In this document: positions 17,833-24,923 of the stretch, piece after piece
Numbering within the stretch: position 1 is the first letter of the stretch
Layout of the letters: each line of letters opens with the position of its first letter
Assembly (NCBI GenBank): GCA_012517765.1
Contig: JAAYUI010000008.1
Span: forward strand, 1-64,000
Direction: 5' to 3'
Source: Caldisericales bacterium
GTDB taxonomy: Bacteria > Caldisericota > Caldisericia > JAAYUI01
DNA length: 64,000 nt
Position numbers and translations under genes: made by a program
Notes under the pieces: model-generated
The model's input: only the letters and a program-made list of their open reading frames with translations
What the model was told of the DNA's origin: nothing
Databases searched by the model: none

Positions 17833-19317
17833 ATGTTAGCGGTGAGCAAGGAACCAAAGAGATTTCATTTGGCCACGGCACTTATCATTGCTGTGTTGTC
17901 AACCAATGTTGCCATGGCAAACACTTCGCCTGATGGCAGCATAGCTATTAATATTGACAAAATTGACCATACTTTTCAAGACCTTTTGAATGCCATGGTC
18001 ACAAAATGCACCTATTGCATACACCCTGACCTTGATTTCACAAATCCCCAGTCCCAGACATTTATAATACAGGCAAGAACCAGTGAAAAAGACCCTCCAC
18101 TGTGCACAATCAAGCTATCAATCGACGGGGCAACCATAACACCCACAACTGCAAACACTGGGAAAGGAACTTTCAGGGTTGCCTTTGATAAAAACAATGT
18201 CCCGCCTGGCAAATCCATAATAAGGGCGCAGGCAATAAATGATTCTGGACAGACAGTCGGCGAGGCCGAGCTGTACGTCAAGAAAAATCGGTACTACATG
18301 TCGGTGGAAAAAATTGTCCAGGAATGTGACACATGCAATAAATTGACAACCAGTCCTCTCCTGGCAGACTTTGGAAATGTTCCGCCATCATCACAGGCAA
18401 CTATCAACACTATTGCAACAAACAACACCAGGTCTGATTTATTCTTCACCGCAAGCTCCAGCCAGCCATGGGTGGTCATACAGAATGGGCCCCAGTTCTA
18501 TCTTCAGGCAGGGGAATCAACAACTATCAGGTTCGGCATAAACTGGAACTTTGCAAAACCAAACCAGGTCGTCCAGTCCAGAATAACACTGTATGGGAGG
18601 GAGATCAAACACGAGTTCCCTATTGGAGCTACAATCCTGGCCGACCTACCTGTTTGCGCAAAATCCTCACCGCAAAACATTGATTTTGGATATGTCCCAA
18701 GAGGGACTTCTTCCACGAAAAAAATAGTCTTCCTCGGTTCGCCAAAATTTGAAATGGCATGCAATGATGGCTGGTTAAGATTTGATCCAAAATCTGCAGA
18801 GGAGGGAAGGGACATTATGGTAACAGTCAACGCAAGCCTGCTACCATACGGCAATTCCCATGAAACAATCCTGGTTGCACTTCCCAGGGGCGCCTGTCAG
18901 CTTGTTTTTGTCCCTGTGACCATAAAAACTGATCCTGGCATTTCGGTGTCGCTGATTGCCGGATCGAAACAGGCAACAATAAACTCAAAAATATTTCAGC
19001 TTGATTCGCCGGCAAGGATAATAAGCTCCAGGATCATGGTTCCGCTCAGGTTCATTTCTGATGCTTTCGGGGCCAATACCATTTGGGAGCAAAAAACAAA
19101 AACCATAACCATAACAAGGATCTCAAAGACAATCATCATGAAGCTTGGAGATGATACGGCAATGGTTGATGGCAAACAGGTAAGTCTTGATGTGATGCCG
19201 ACCATTTCAGACGGAAGGACACTCATCCCGATAAGGGCAATATCTGATTTCTTTGGCGCAACAACCAGCTGGAACAGTCAGACAAGGACCGCCAGGATTG
19301 ACTGGGACCCGGACTGA
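17833..19317 (+). CDS. Secreted protein with C-terminal stalk (copper amine oxidase N-like) domain
   Basis: A 494-residue exported protein. The signal peptide is basic then hydrophobic (KRFHLATALIIAVLSTNVAMA). The middle part contains Ig-like beta domains, including an ASH/choice-of-anchor-like segment (FGNVPPSSQATI, later FGYVPRGTSSTKKIVF). The last 130 residues hold two stalk repeats (SSRIMVPLRFISDAFGANTI and SDGRTLIPIRAISDFFGATT). No enzyme motif is seen, so a cell-surface structural role is likely. The assigned ATG at 17833 has only a weak GGGGTG site; the frame is open further upstream into etfB, which is certainly antisense. Confidence 0.82.
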   Translation: MLAVSKEPKRFHLATALIIAVLSTNVAMANTSPDGSIAINIDKIDHTFQDLLNAMVTKCTYCIHPDLDFTNPQSQTFIIQARTSEKDPPLCTIKLSIDGATITPTTANTGKGTFRVAFDKNNVPPGKSIIRAQAINDSGQTVGEAELYVKKNRYYMSVEKIVQECDTCNKLTTSPLLADFGNVPPSSQATINTIATNNTRSDLFFTASSSQPWVVIQNGPQFYLQAGESTTIRFGINWNFAKPNQVVQSRITLYGREIKHEFPIGATILADLPVCAKSSPQNIDFGYVPRGTSSTKKIVFLGSPKFEMACNDGWLRFDPKSAEEGRDIMVTVNASLLPYGNSHETILVALPRGACQLVFVPVTIKTDPGISVSLIAGSKQATINSKIFQLDSPARIISSRIMVPLRFISDAFGANTIWEQKTKTITITRISKTIIMKLGDDTAMVDGKQVSLDVMPTISDGRTLIPIRAISDFFGATTSWNSQTRTARIDWDPD

Positions 19318-19604
19318 CCACTACCTGAGCGCTTCCAACATGTTTTTTTCAGTTTTCATTGGGCAACAACTTTAAAAAGCGATTAAAACGATTTTCACAA
19401 GTTTATTTGTGTCGTAGTTCCCAAACTCAGGCAATAAACATTCTATAATTTGTTTTCAAATTCACAAATTCAAACATTCACGATGGCACACAAACATTTA
19501 TTTTTGTCAATACCCATAAAACATTTATTATAGTACTCTACATCGCGTGCGTGATTTTTTATTGAAACAATGCAAAAAAGCACTTTTACAAACAAAAAAA
19601 GGCC

Positions 19605-19632
19605 TTGACTCTTTCGGCTATTGGGCTAATAA
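19605..19632 (+). promoter_or_regulatory. Sigma-70-like promoter of gdhA
   Basis: TTGACT (19605-19610), 16-base spacer, TAATAA (19627-19632). It lies about 70 bases before the gdhA start codon in the right orientation. Confidence 0.6.
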
Positions 19633-19657
19633 AGGTTCGGGTTTAAAAGGTACCATT

Positions 19658-19679
19658 GCCCCCAAAGAGACGAGGGGGC
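19658..19679 (+). promoter_or_regulatory. GC-rich leader hairpin upstream of gdhA
   Basis: GCCCCC (19658-19663) pairs with GGGGGC (19674-19679) across a ten-base loop, just ahead of an A-rich stretch and the AAGGAG ribosome binding site. No U-run follows, so it may stabilise the mRNA 5' end rather than terminate transcription. Confidence 0.45.
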
Positions 19680-19702
19680 TAAAATAAAAAAGGAGTTGTG
19701 AA

Positions 19703-20989
19703 ATGTCAGAGAAGGGTTTCAACGCGTTCAAGATGGCCCAGGAGCAGTTTGACAAGGTAGCCGACATGCTTGATCTGGATGAAGGTACCAGGCAGCTTCT
19801 CCGCTTCCCGCAAAGGGAGTATCATGTCCGCATCCCGGTCCGCATGGACGACGGAACAGTAAAAGTTTTCCAAGGTTACAGGGTACAGCACAATGATGCC
19901 CGCGGACCATGCAAGGGCGGAATTCGCTTCCATCCACAAGAAACTGCAGACACAGTAAGGGCACTTGCCACATGGATGACCTGGAAGTGTTCAGTTGTAG
20001 ACATCCCCCTTGGTGGTGGAAAAGGTGGAGTCATCTGCGATCCACACAACCTAAGCATGAGGGAACAGGAACAGATTTGCAGGGGTTGGGTTCGCCAACT
20101 TGCATCAAACATCGGGCCGCTCCAGGATGTCCCGGCACCAGACGTAATGACTAATGGCCAGCACATGCTCTGGATGATGGATGAATATGAGAGGATAGCT
20201 GGAGCCAAATATCCTGGCGTAATCACCGGAAAACCAGTTGGCATGGGCGGATCAAAGGGCAGGACCGAGGCAACAGGTTATGGCGTTGTATACACAATTA
20301 GGGAAGCCCTCAAGCTCATGGGAATTGACCCAAAGAACACGACAGCAGCAGTGCAAGGCTTTGGGAATGTTGCCCAGTATGCTGTTGATCTCTACACTAA
20401 GCTCGGTGGAACAGTCATCTGTGTTTCATGTTGGAACCAGGAAGACCAGACTTCATACACCTTCAAGAAGCCGACAGGCATCAGCCTTGACGAGCTCATG
20501 AAGATCACTGACAGGTTCGGCGGAATCGACAAGAAGAAAGCACAGGACCTCGGTTACCAGGTGCTCCCGGGTGATGCATGGATCGAGCAGGAAGTTGACA
20601 TTCTCCTCCCGGCAGCCATTGAAAACCAGATCACCGGCGAGAACGTAAACAGGATTTCAAAGAAAGTAAAAATCATCGGCGAAGGTGCCAATGGCCCGAC
20701 CACCCCAGAAGCAGACAAGGTCATCCACGAGCGCGGCATTTTCGTGATTCCGGACTTCCTTGCCAACGCCGGCGGAGTCACCTGCTCCTATTTCGAACAA
20801 GTCCAGTGCAACATGAACTACTTCTGGGAGAAAGACGAAGTTCTAAGCAAGCTTGACACCAAGATGACCAGCGCATTCCACGAGGTAGCCTCGCTTGCTT
20901 CCAAGAAGAAAATTTACATGAGGGACGCAGCTTACATGATAGCCATCTCGAGAGTTGCAGAAGCCTGCAGACTCCGTGGCTGGGTGTGA
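19703..20989 (+). CDS. gdhA: Glutamate dehydrogenase
   Basis: A 428-residue hexameric-type Glu/Leu/Phe/Val dehydrogenase that converts glutamate and NAD(P)+ to 2-oxoglutarate and ammonium, or the reverse. The substrate site is clear: GPCKGGIRFHP and IPLGGGKGGVICDP with its catalytic Lys, then PAPDVMTNGQHMLWMMDEY. The dinucleotide-binding fold has the GFGNVAQ glycine loop near residue 215 and IGEGANGPTTPEA later. Length is normal for the family. AAGGAG lies upstream of ATG 19703, with its own promoter and terminator, so it is monocistronic. Coenzyme preference cannot be decided with confidence from the sequence. Confidence 0.96.
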   Translation: MSEKGFNAFKMAQEQFDKVADMLDLDEGTRQLLRFPQREYHVRIPVRMDDGTVKVFQGYRVQHNDARGPCKGGIRFHPQETADTVRALATWMTWKCSVVDIPLGGGKGGVICDPHNLSMREQEQICRGWVRQLASNIGPLQDVPAPDVMTNGQHMLWMMDEYERIAGAKYPGVITGKPVGMGGSKGRTEATGYGVVYTIREALKLMGIDPKNTTAAVQGFGNVAQYAVDLYTKLGGTVICVSCWNQEDQTSYTFKKPTGISLDELMKITDRFGGIDKKKAQDLGYQVLPGDAWIEQEVDILLPAAIENQITGENVNRISKKVKIIGEGANGPTTPEADKVIHERGIFVIPDFLANAGGVTCSYFEQVQCNMNYFWEKDEVLSKLDTKMTSAFHEVASLASKKKIYMRDAAYMIAISRVAEACRLRGWV

Positions 20990-21021
20990 TAGCCTCTCGC
21001 AAACAAGACTCTTTAAGCAGC

Positions 21022-21052
21022 AAAAAGCCGCTCCATCACGGAGCGGCTTTTT
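21022..21052. terminator. Bidirectional intrinsic terminator
   Basis: Perfect 13-base arms (21022-21034 and 21040-21052; core GCCGCTCC/GGAGCGGC, loop atcac) with A and T tails. It serves gdhA on the plus strand and the radical SAM operon on the minus strand. Confidence 0.93.
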
Positions 21053-21066
21053 GATTTCCCAATTTA

Positions 21067-22617
21067 TCAAATGCCTGTGTTGTATTCTGGTGGATCTTTT
21101 ATGTCGCAGATTTTTTTAAGTAACTCTGGGTTTTCCTCATGAAATTTATGGAAGAAAACAATGGCCAGTTCTGTAAGTTTCTTTGATAATTCGCATTCAA
21201 AATGGTGTGGTGTAAATATATCACCGGTGGAAACGAGGTTATGATGAAAACACCCACCAGCACAACTCATTCTTATCCAGCATTTTTTGCATGGCCCTTC
21301 CCTATTTCCACTCCTCTCAATTATCTTCCTGTACATGTCTTCGCTGTATGAACCATCAAGCAAGTTGCCTGCGCTATTTTTCTTGTCACCAACAAACCTG
21401 TGGCACAAATACACGGTTCCCTCAGGAGATATGTCGACATAGCTCCTTCCGGCCCCACAAGGCCATGGGTTGACTTGCCGGCTGTAAAGCATTTGCAGGG
21501 ATTTTATAAACATATTGCTTCTTGGAAGGAGTTGAATACCAGATTCACCATCATAATCGATGTTCTTGGACATCTCTCCCAAGATATTTGTGTAATATGA
21601 ATACAAATCATTAAAACCCTCAACCAGTTTTTGGCAACCTTCCTCTGTGAGAAAATGCTCTCCCATCGTTCCAGTTGCAGGGCTGAGCAGAACATTCCAA
21701 AAACCAGCCTTGTATAAATCCCTGGAAAGCCCCACAAGATCGTAAGATAAAAATGTTGCCCTAGAAGTCATTCTCCTGTTGTATGTCTTCGTCAGCCTCA
21801 TCACTCCATTAATGGTTGCATCATAAGATGGACGGCCATCAGCAAATGGTCTTTGGGTATTCTGCACACCAGGAGGGCCATCGATACTCACCATTGGGTT
21901 GACCCCTAACTCAAAAAGTTTGGCAGCAATTTCTTCTGTCACAAGGGAAGCGTTGGTGGTCATTCCAAAATCAACATTCAGGCCATTTGCCTGGGCAACT
22001 TTCTTTGCATACTCGACAACCTTTGGAATCAAGGCAAAATTCGCCAGTGGCTCTCCACCAAAAAAAGTTATTCCAAAATCTTTATAGCCAGCCCCCATAA
22101 CCCTTTCAATTTGCCAGTCAATGGCCGCTTTTGCGACATCAAACGGCATGTCCATGTCCGGGGTGCCAAAGGAACCACCATCGCCATAGCAATAAATGCA
22201 GTTCAGGTTGCATTTATGGGTGATATTAAGTGCCATAAATTTTGGCGTGAGCTTATCGGGAAGCTTTTTGCTTTTGCTTTGCCAGTCAGGCTCTGCTTCA
22301 GGCTTTTCAGCAGGCAACAGCAATCTGAAACGGGCCATTTCCGTCAAAACCTCAAAGACCGCTTCTTGTCCATACTTGCCCTGAAAAACCTGTTTTATGT
22401 CGCTTACTGTTGTGCCAGCTTTTTCCTTCAGGTAAGATACAACTTCAAGGGTGGGTTCGTCTGCTCCAAAAATAATCTGGGTGCCAACATCAAAAAGCAA
22501 TTTCGACTTCCCGTTTTCCACCAGGTGGGTTTCGGAGGCCCTGACTGACCTGCCCTCAAAATCAGATGGGGGCCAGTTTTGGCCCCCATCATTTACATTT
22601 TGCCCATTCTTGATCAT
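21067..22617 (-). CDS. Radical SAM/SPASM peptide maturase (putative thioether-forming)
   Basis: A 516-residue cytoplasmic enzyme. Residues 30-103 form a small alpha/beta domain like the leader-recognition (RRE/PqqD-like) regions of peptide maturases. The radical SAM triad is C136-x3-C140-x2-C143 in HKCNLNCIYC, with the GGEP motif at 187-190. A complete SPASM set follows: C387, G400-x4-C405, then C443-x2-C446-x5-C452-x3-C456 and C475. This order is the one found in SCIFF/ranthipeptide, QhpD-like and anSME-like maturases. The start overlaps the stop of a Cys-rich peptide gene (ATGA), and a second Cys-rich peptide lies before that, so the likely job is to install Cys thioether bonds in them. Substrate assignment is inference from context. 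A perfect inverted repeat lies in codons 10-18. Confidence 0.9.
   Translation of the reverse strand: MIKNGQNVNDGGQNWPPSDFEGRSVRASETHLVENGKSKLLFDVGTQIIFGADEPTLEVVSYLKEKAGTTVSDIKQVFQGKYGQEAVFEVLTEMARFRLLLPAEKPEAEPDWQSKSKKLPDKLTPKFMALNITHKCNLNCIYCYGDGGSFGTPDMDMPFDVAKAAIDWQIERVMGAGYKDFGITFFGGEPLANFALIPKVVEYAKKVAQANGLNVDFGMTTNASLVTEEIAAKLFELGVNPMVSIDGPPGVQNTQRPFADGRPSYDATINGVMRLTKTYNRRMTSRATFLSYDLVGLSRDLYKAGFWNVLLSPATGTMGEHFLTEEGCQKLVEGFNDLYSYYTNILGEMSKNIDYDGESGIQLLPRSNMFIKSLQMLYSRQVNPWPCGAGRSYVDISPEGTVYLCHRFVGDKKNSAGNLLDGSYSEDMYRKIIERSGNREGPCKKCWIRMSCAGGCFHHNLVSTGDIFTPHHFECELSKKLTELAIVFFHKFHEENPELLKKICDIKDPPEYNTGI
22565..22590 (-). promoter_or_regulatory. Perfect inverted repeat in the first codons of the radical SAM gene
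   Basis: GATGGGGGCCA (22565-22575) and TGGCCCCCATC (22580-22590) are perfect 11-base arms around a four-base loop. On the transcribed strand the hairpin is followed by TGATTTTGAG, a short U-rich stretch. It could act as an attenuator or block ribosomes, lowering maturase relative to peptide expression. Confidence 0.5.
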
Positions 22618-22988
22618 ATAGCTGTGATATCATCGACCCTTGTCGGGAATGGGCCACAAAAAGACGCATCAGAAACAAGATTGTTCCCAGAGGTACGGCA
22701 TGCAATGTCGTTGAATTGGGAGCAAGGGATATCAGATTTTATATTACTGCATCCTTCAAGGTCAGCTCCACCACCTGCTTTTGTGTCACGACAGACACAC
22801 ATGTCAAAAGTAAGATTACAACCACTACTGTCATTAAAGCGGCAGTAATCATTCCTGAGGCAATAGTGATCACTCATTAGAGTATCCTTAAATCCATCAA
22901 TACCGCACCAGTCGATAATGCAACTGTTAAATAACATCTCAGCATATGAAGTAAAGATATTCAACGGCTTTATATGTTTATTTTGCAC
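22614..22988 (-). CDS. Cys/Asp-rich candidate precursor peptide B
   Basis: A 124-residue protein with 11 cysteines and no membrane segment or signal peptide. Chosen start is GTG at 22988 because GGAGGT ends four bases before it; the frame is open to ATG codons at 23000 and 23024. From this start it reads M-Q-N then KHIKPLNIF, matching the M-KHIVPLNLI start of peptide A. In both, ten residues separate PLN from N-x-C, the first cysteine. Three D-x-C motifs occur: CIIDWC, CLRNDYC (a C-x3-D unit) and CNLTFDMC, plus CSNIKSDIPC, which mirrors CSGTSVDKPC in peptide A. It is the likely substrate of the radical SAM gene that overlaps it by four bases. A metal-binding protein is the main alternative. 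Confidence 0.75.
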   Translation of the reverse strand: MQNKHIKPLNIFTSYAEMLFNSCIIDWCGIDGFKDTLMSDHYCLRNDYCRFNDSSGCNLTFDMCVCRDTKAGGGADLEGCSNIKSDIPCSQFNDIACRTSGNNLVSDASFCGPFPTRVDDITAI

Positions 22989-23013
22989 GTTTACCTCCAT
23001 TGTTATTTTGGGG

Positions 23014-23403
23014 TCAATCTGCATATTCGGTTATTCCGATCTTAACATGGCAAGCTTCTTTATTGGTGCACCCACCAGGACAATCACCTGCATCAAATTG
23101 CTTGCATTGATCTTTTTGGAAGCAATCTGAGATATCAATACTTTCACAATAATCCATAGAATAACAAGGTTTGTCCACTGATGTGCCAGAGCACCAGTCC
23201 ATACCTGCAGCATTACACGTGTCTATATCACAGCTCCATTGCGATGTGTCACTGCATTTGCAGGCAAAGCAGTCGCCACTGCCCATAGTAGAAAACAGAA
23301 CTGGGCAACCATCCATTTTGCATGGATCATCAAGTGCCCCGCACATGTTTGGGGACACCCCGCCTGAAAAACCAATCAGGTTTAAAGGCACTATGTGTTT
23401 CAT
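23014..23403 (-). CDS. Cys/Asp-rich candidate precursor peptide A
   Basis: A 129-residue protein with 16 cysteines (positions 21, 28, 33, 45, 48, 50, 58, 63, 71, 80, 86, 94, 100, 108, 112, 118), all after a 20-residue Cys-free leader beginning MKHIVPLN. Six D-x-C motifs occur (D26, D31, D61, D69, D84, D98), among them the C-x3-D units CYSMD and CFQKD. Such Cys-to-Asp spacings are known thioether sites in QhpD- and PapB-type chemistry, so the peptide is probably multiply crosslinked; this is inference. A strong GGAGGG site lies seven bases before ATG 23403. It follows the propeller gene by 18 bases and overlaps the upstream part of the peptide B frame. It lacks ferredoxin or zinc-ribbon spacing. 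Confidence 0.78.
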   Translation of the reverse strand: MKHIVPLNLIGFSGGVSPNMCGALDDPCKMDGCPVLFSTMGSGDCFACKCSDTSQWSCDIDTCNAAGMDWCSGTSVDKPCYSMDYCESIDISDCFQKDQCKQFDAGDCPGGCTNKEACHVKIGITEYAD

Positions 23404-23421
23404 TTAATCCCCCTCCCCTTT

Positions 23422-24696
23422 TTATGGATTCAGCTTGGCGCCGGCCACCTCGTCATAATTGTTGCGGTAATCGTCCCATACGGCAATATTGCCTTTGATA
23501 ACGGGAAGGACCTGGTCACCACTCTGATTGCACAAGACAAACTCGGAGCTCCCGGAAATGGAGTAGCCATATATGTCAATCGCTGTTGTTGACGCATTTC
23601 TCTCGTCTTGCCACACCACCCAGTTGCCATTGATTTGGGGCGGGCCCTTTATCGAGATTTGGGTGTCTATGTACGAGCCATTGCAAGGCACAAGCGGAGG
23701 GGAAGGCGGCATTGGATATAAACCTATCCTTGCTGGTGCCATAAGGTTTGAGCAAACACTGGCATGGCATACGGCATAGAGCCCGCTTATCCTTGGATAT
23801 ATCGTCGTTACTCCAACCTGGTTATCAACAATCACCTCTGACGAAGTTGGAATGTAGTAACCATAAATATCCCCCTTGTCGTGGTCAGTATCGGAGTTTT
23901 CATAATCATTGCGGTGTTCTTCCCACACAATGTAATTTCCATCGACGTCAGGATAGTATTGCTCCGCCTGGTTTGTGCATACCGCAAAACCTGTACTAGT
24001 TGAAAGGTTGAAGGCATATATGTCCGGATTGTTGTTTCTGAAATCAACCCAAACCACCATTTGGCCATCACTTTCAGGCACGCCAAAAACCTGTGAGTTG
24101 AGCGAGCCATCTCTTACAGTGATGGTCTGGGAGGTTGTAAGGTTGTAGGCATAGATTGCATCGGTGCCAGGATTGTGCTCTTTCCAGATGACATAATTGC
24201 CGGCAATTTTGGGCATTACCTCCAGGCCTTGCCTGTTTGATATGGTTGATGATGTTTGTGTCTGGCGATTGTAAAGGACTATGTCCCAGGAATCAATGGA
24301 AGCGATGGATTTATTTGCAAAAACAATATAATTGTCGTTTATGTCTGGATAGCACTCTGTTTTATTCGCATCAGACGAAATTGTGCTCGTGGTGCTGGCA
24401 TCAACATCATACATTTTTATATCATTATTTGTGTCATCACCGCTCGCCCGCGTTGAAAAAACAACCTTGTTGCCAGCTATACTGGGATAAAATTCTTTGT
24501 ATGTGTCGCTCAATATAAAGGGTGTAACTGTAGTTGTTTTTAAATCAGGCTTTATTTCATCAACATCCTGGAATTTGGCCACTGCCGCCGAGGTGGTATT
24601 CTTCGGGCCAAAAACTATTCCGGTTACAAGAGCAATCGCAATTACAGGCAAAATCAGCAGTATCAACAAAAGATATTTCTTTTTGTATCTCTCCAT
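23422..24696 (-). CDS. Membrane-anchored TolB-like beta-propeller protein
   Basis: A 424-residue protein with one N-terminal membrane segment (basic MERYKKKY then a hydrophobic run to about residue 29) and no cleavage-type lipobox, so it is probably anchored with the rest outside the cytoplasm. Seven to eight blades repeat the pattern YPxIxGNxVVWxDxRN-x(n)-DIYxYxL, as in TolB/DUF5050-like propellers: EFYPSIAGNKVVF, ECYPDINDNYIVF, YYPDVDGNYIVWEEHR, PPQINGNWVVWQDERN. It is the first gene of the radical SAM operon, with GAGGAGGAG before its ATG. It may bind or display the modified peptides; quinohemoprotein amine dehydrogenase also pairs a propeller subunit with a thioether-crosslinked small subunit, an analogy only. 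Confidence 0.8.
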   Translation of the reverse strand: MERYKKKYLLLILLILPVIAIALVTGIVFGPKNTTSAAVAKFQDVDEIKPDLKTTTVTPFILSDTYKEFYPSIAGNKVVFSTRASGDDTNNDIKMYDVDASTTSTISSDANKTECYPDINDNYIVFANKSIASIDSWDIVLYNRQTQTSSTISNRQGLEVMPKIAGNYVIWKEHNPGTDAIYAYNLTTSQTITVRDGSLNSQVFGVPESDGQMVVWVDFRNNNPDIYAFNLSTSTGFAVCTNQAEQYYPDVDGNYIVWEEHRNDYENSDTDHDKGDIYGYYIPTSSEVIVDNQVGVTTIYPRISGLYAVCHASVCSNLMAPARIGLYPMPPSPPLVPCNGSYIDTQISIKGPPQINGNWVVWQDERNASTTAIDIYGYSISGSSEFVLCNQSGDQVLPVIKGNIAVWDDYRNNYDEVAGAKLNP

Positions 24697-24725
24697 ATCT
24701 CCTCCTCAAATTGAATTGTGTCTTG

Positions 24726-24756
24726 ATAATAATCAATTCCCCCCCCCTATTGTCAA
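24726..24756 (-). promoter_or_regulatory. Promoter of the radical SAM/Cys-peptide operon with a nine-G spacer tract
   Basis: On the minus strand TTGACA (24751-24756) is followed by a 19-base spacer containing nine consecutive G (24739-24747) and then TATTAT (24726-24731), about 30 bases before the propeller start codon. GATTAT at 24729-24734 gives an alternative 16-base spacing. Homopolymer tracts between promoter boxes are the classic basis of phase variation. Confidence 0.65.
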
Positions 24757-24923
24757 CTGGGCAAACTGAAAAACCAAACCGTCTAAAATATTGATGGTTT
24801 AACAAGAAAATGGGAGTCACCCAACTCATTAAATATAATTATATTGTCATATTTTTTCGGGTTTTTTTCATATACCTCATGGGAATCATTGCCAAAAAAA
24901 GACAAAAAAGATAAAATGTCTCC

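Larger units (their letters stand above)
19318..19702. other. AT-rich intergenic region before gdhA
   Basis: A 385-base region without a plausible gene. It holds short AT-rich repeated words (AAACATTTATT occurs twice, around 19492 and 19520), an imperfectly understood inverted repeat CACAA-6-TTGTG at 19396-19411, and at its right end the promoter and leader hairpin of the glutamate dehydrogenase gene, described separately. No tRNA-like or riboswitch-like fold was recognised. Confidence 0.5.

Noticed and set aside
19396-19411. CACAA-6-TTGTG palindrome as a Rex operator before gdhA
   Set aside because: The half-sites point outward relative to the Rex consensus (TTGTG...CACAA), and it lies far upstream of the promoter.
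22614-23403. Cys-rich proteins as metallothioneins or ferredoxins
   Set aside because: Cysteines do not follow C-x-C/C-x-x-C metal spacing throughout, Asp is nearly as enriched as Cys, both share a Cys-free leader, and a SPASM maturase overlaps the gene. Metal binding is not excluded but fits less well.
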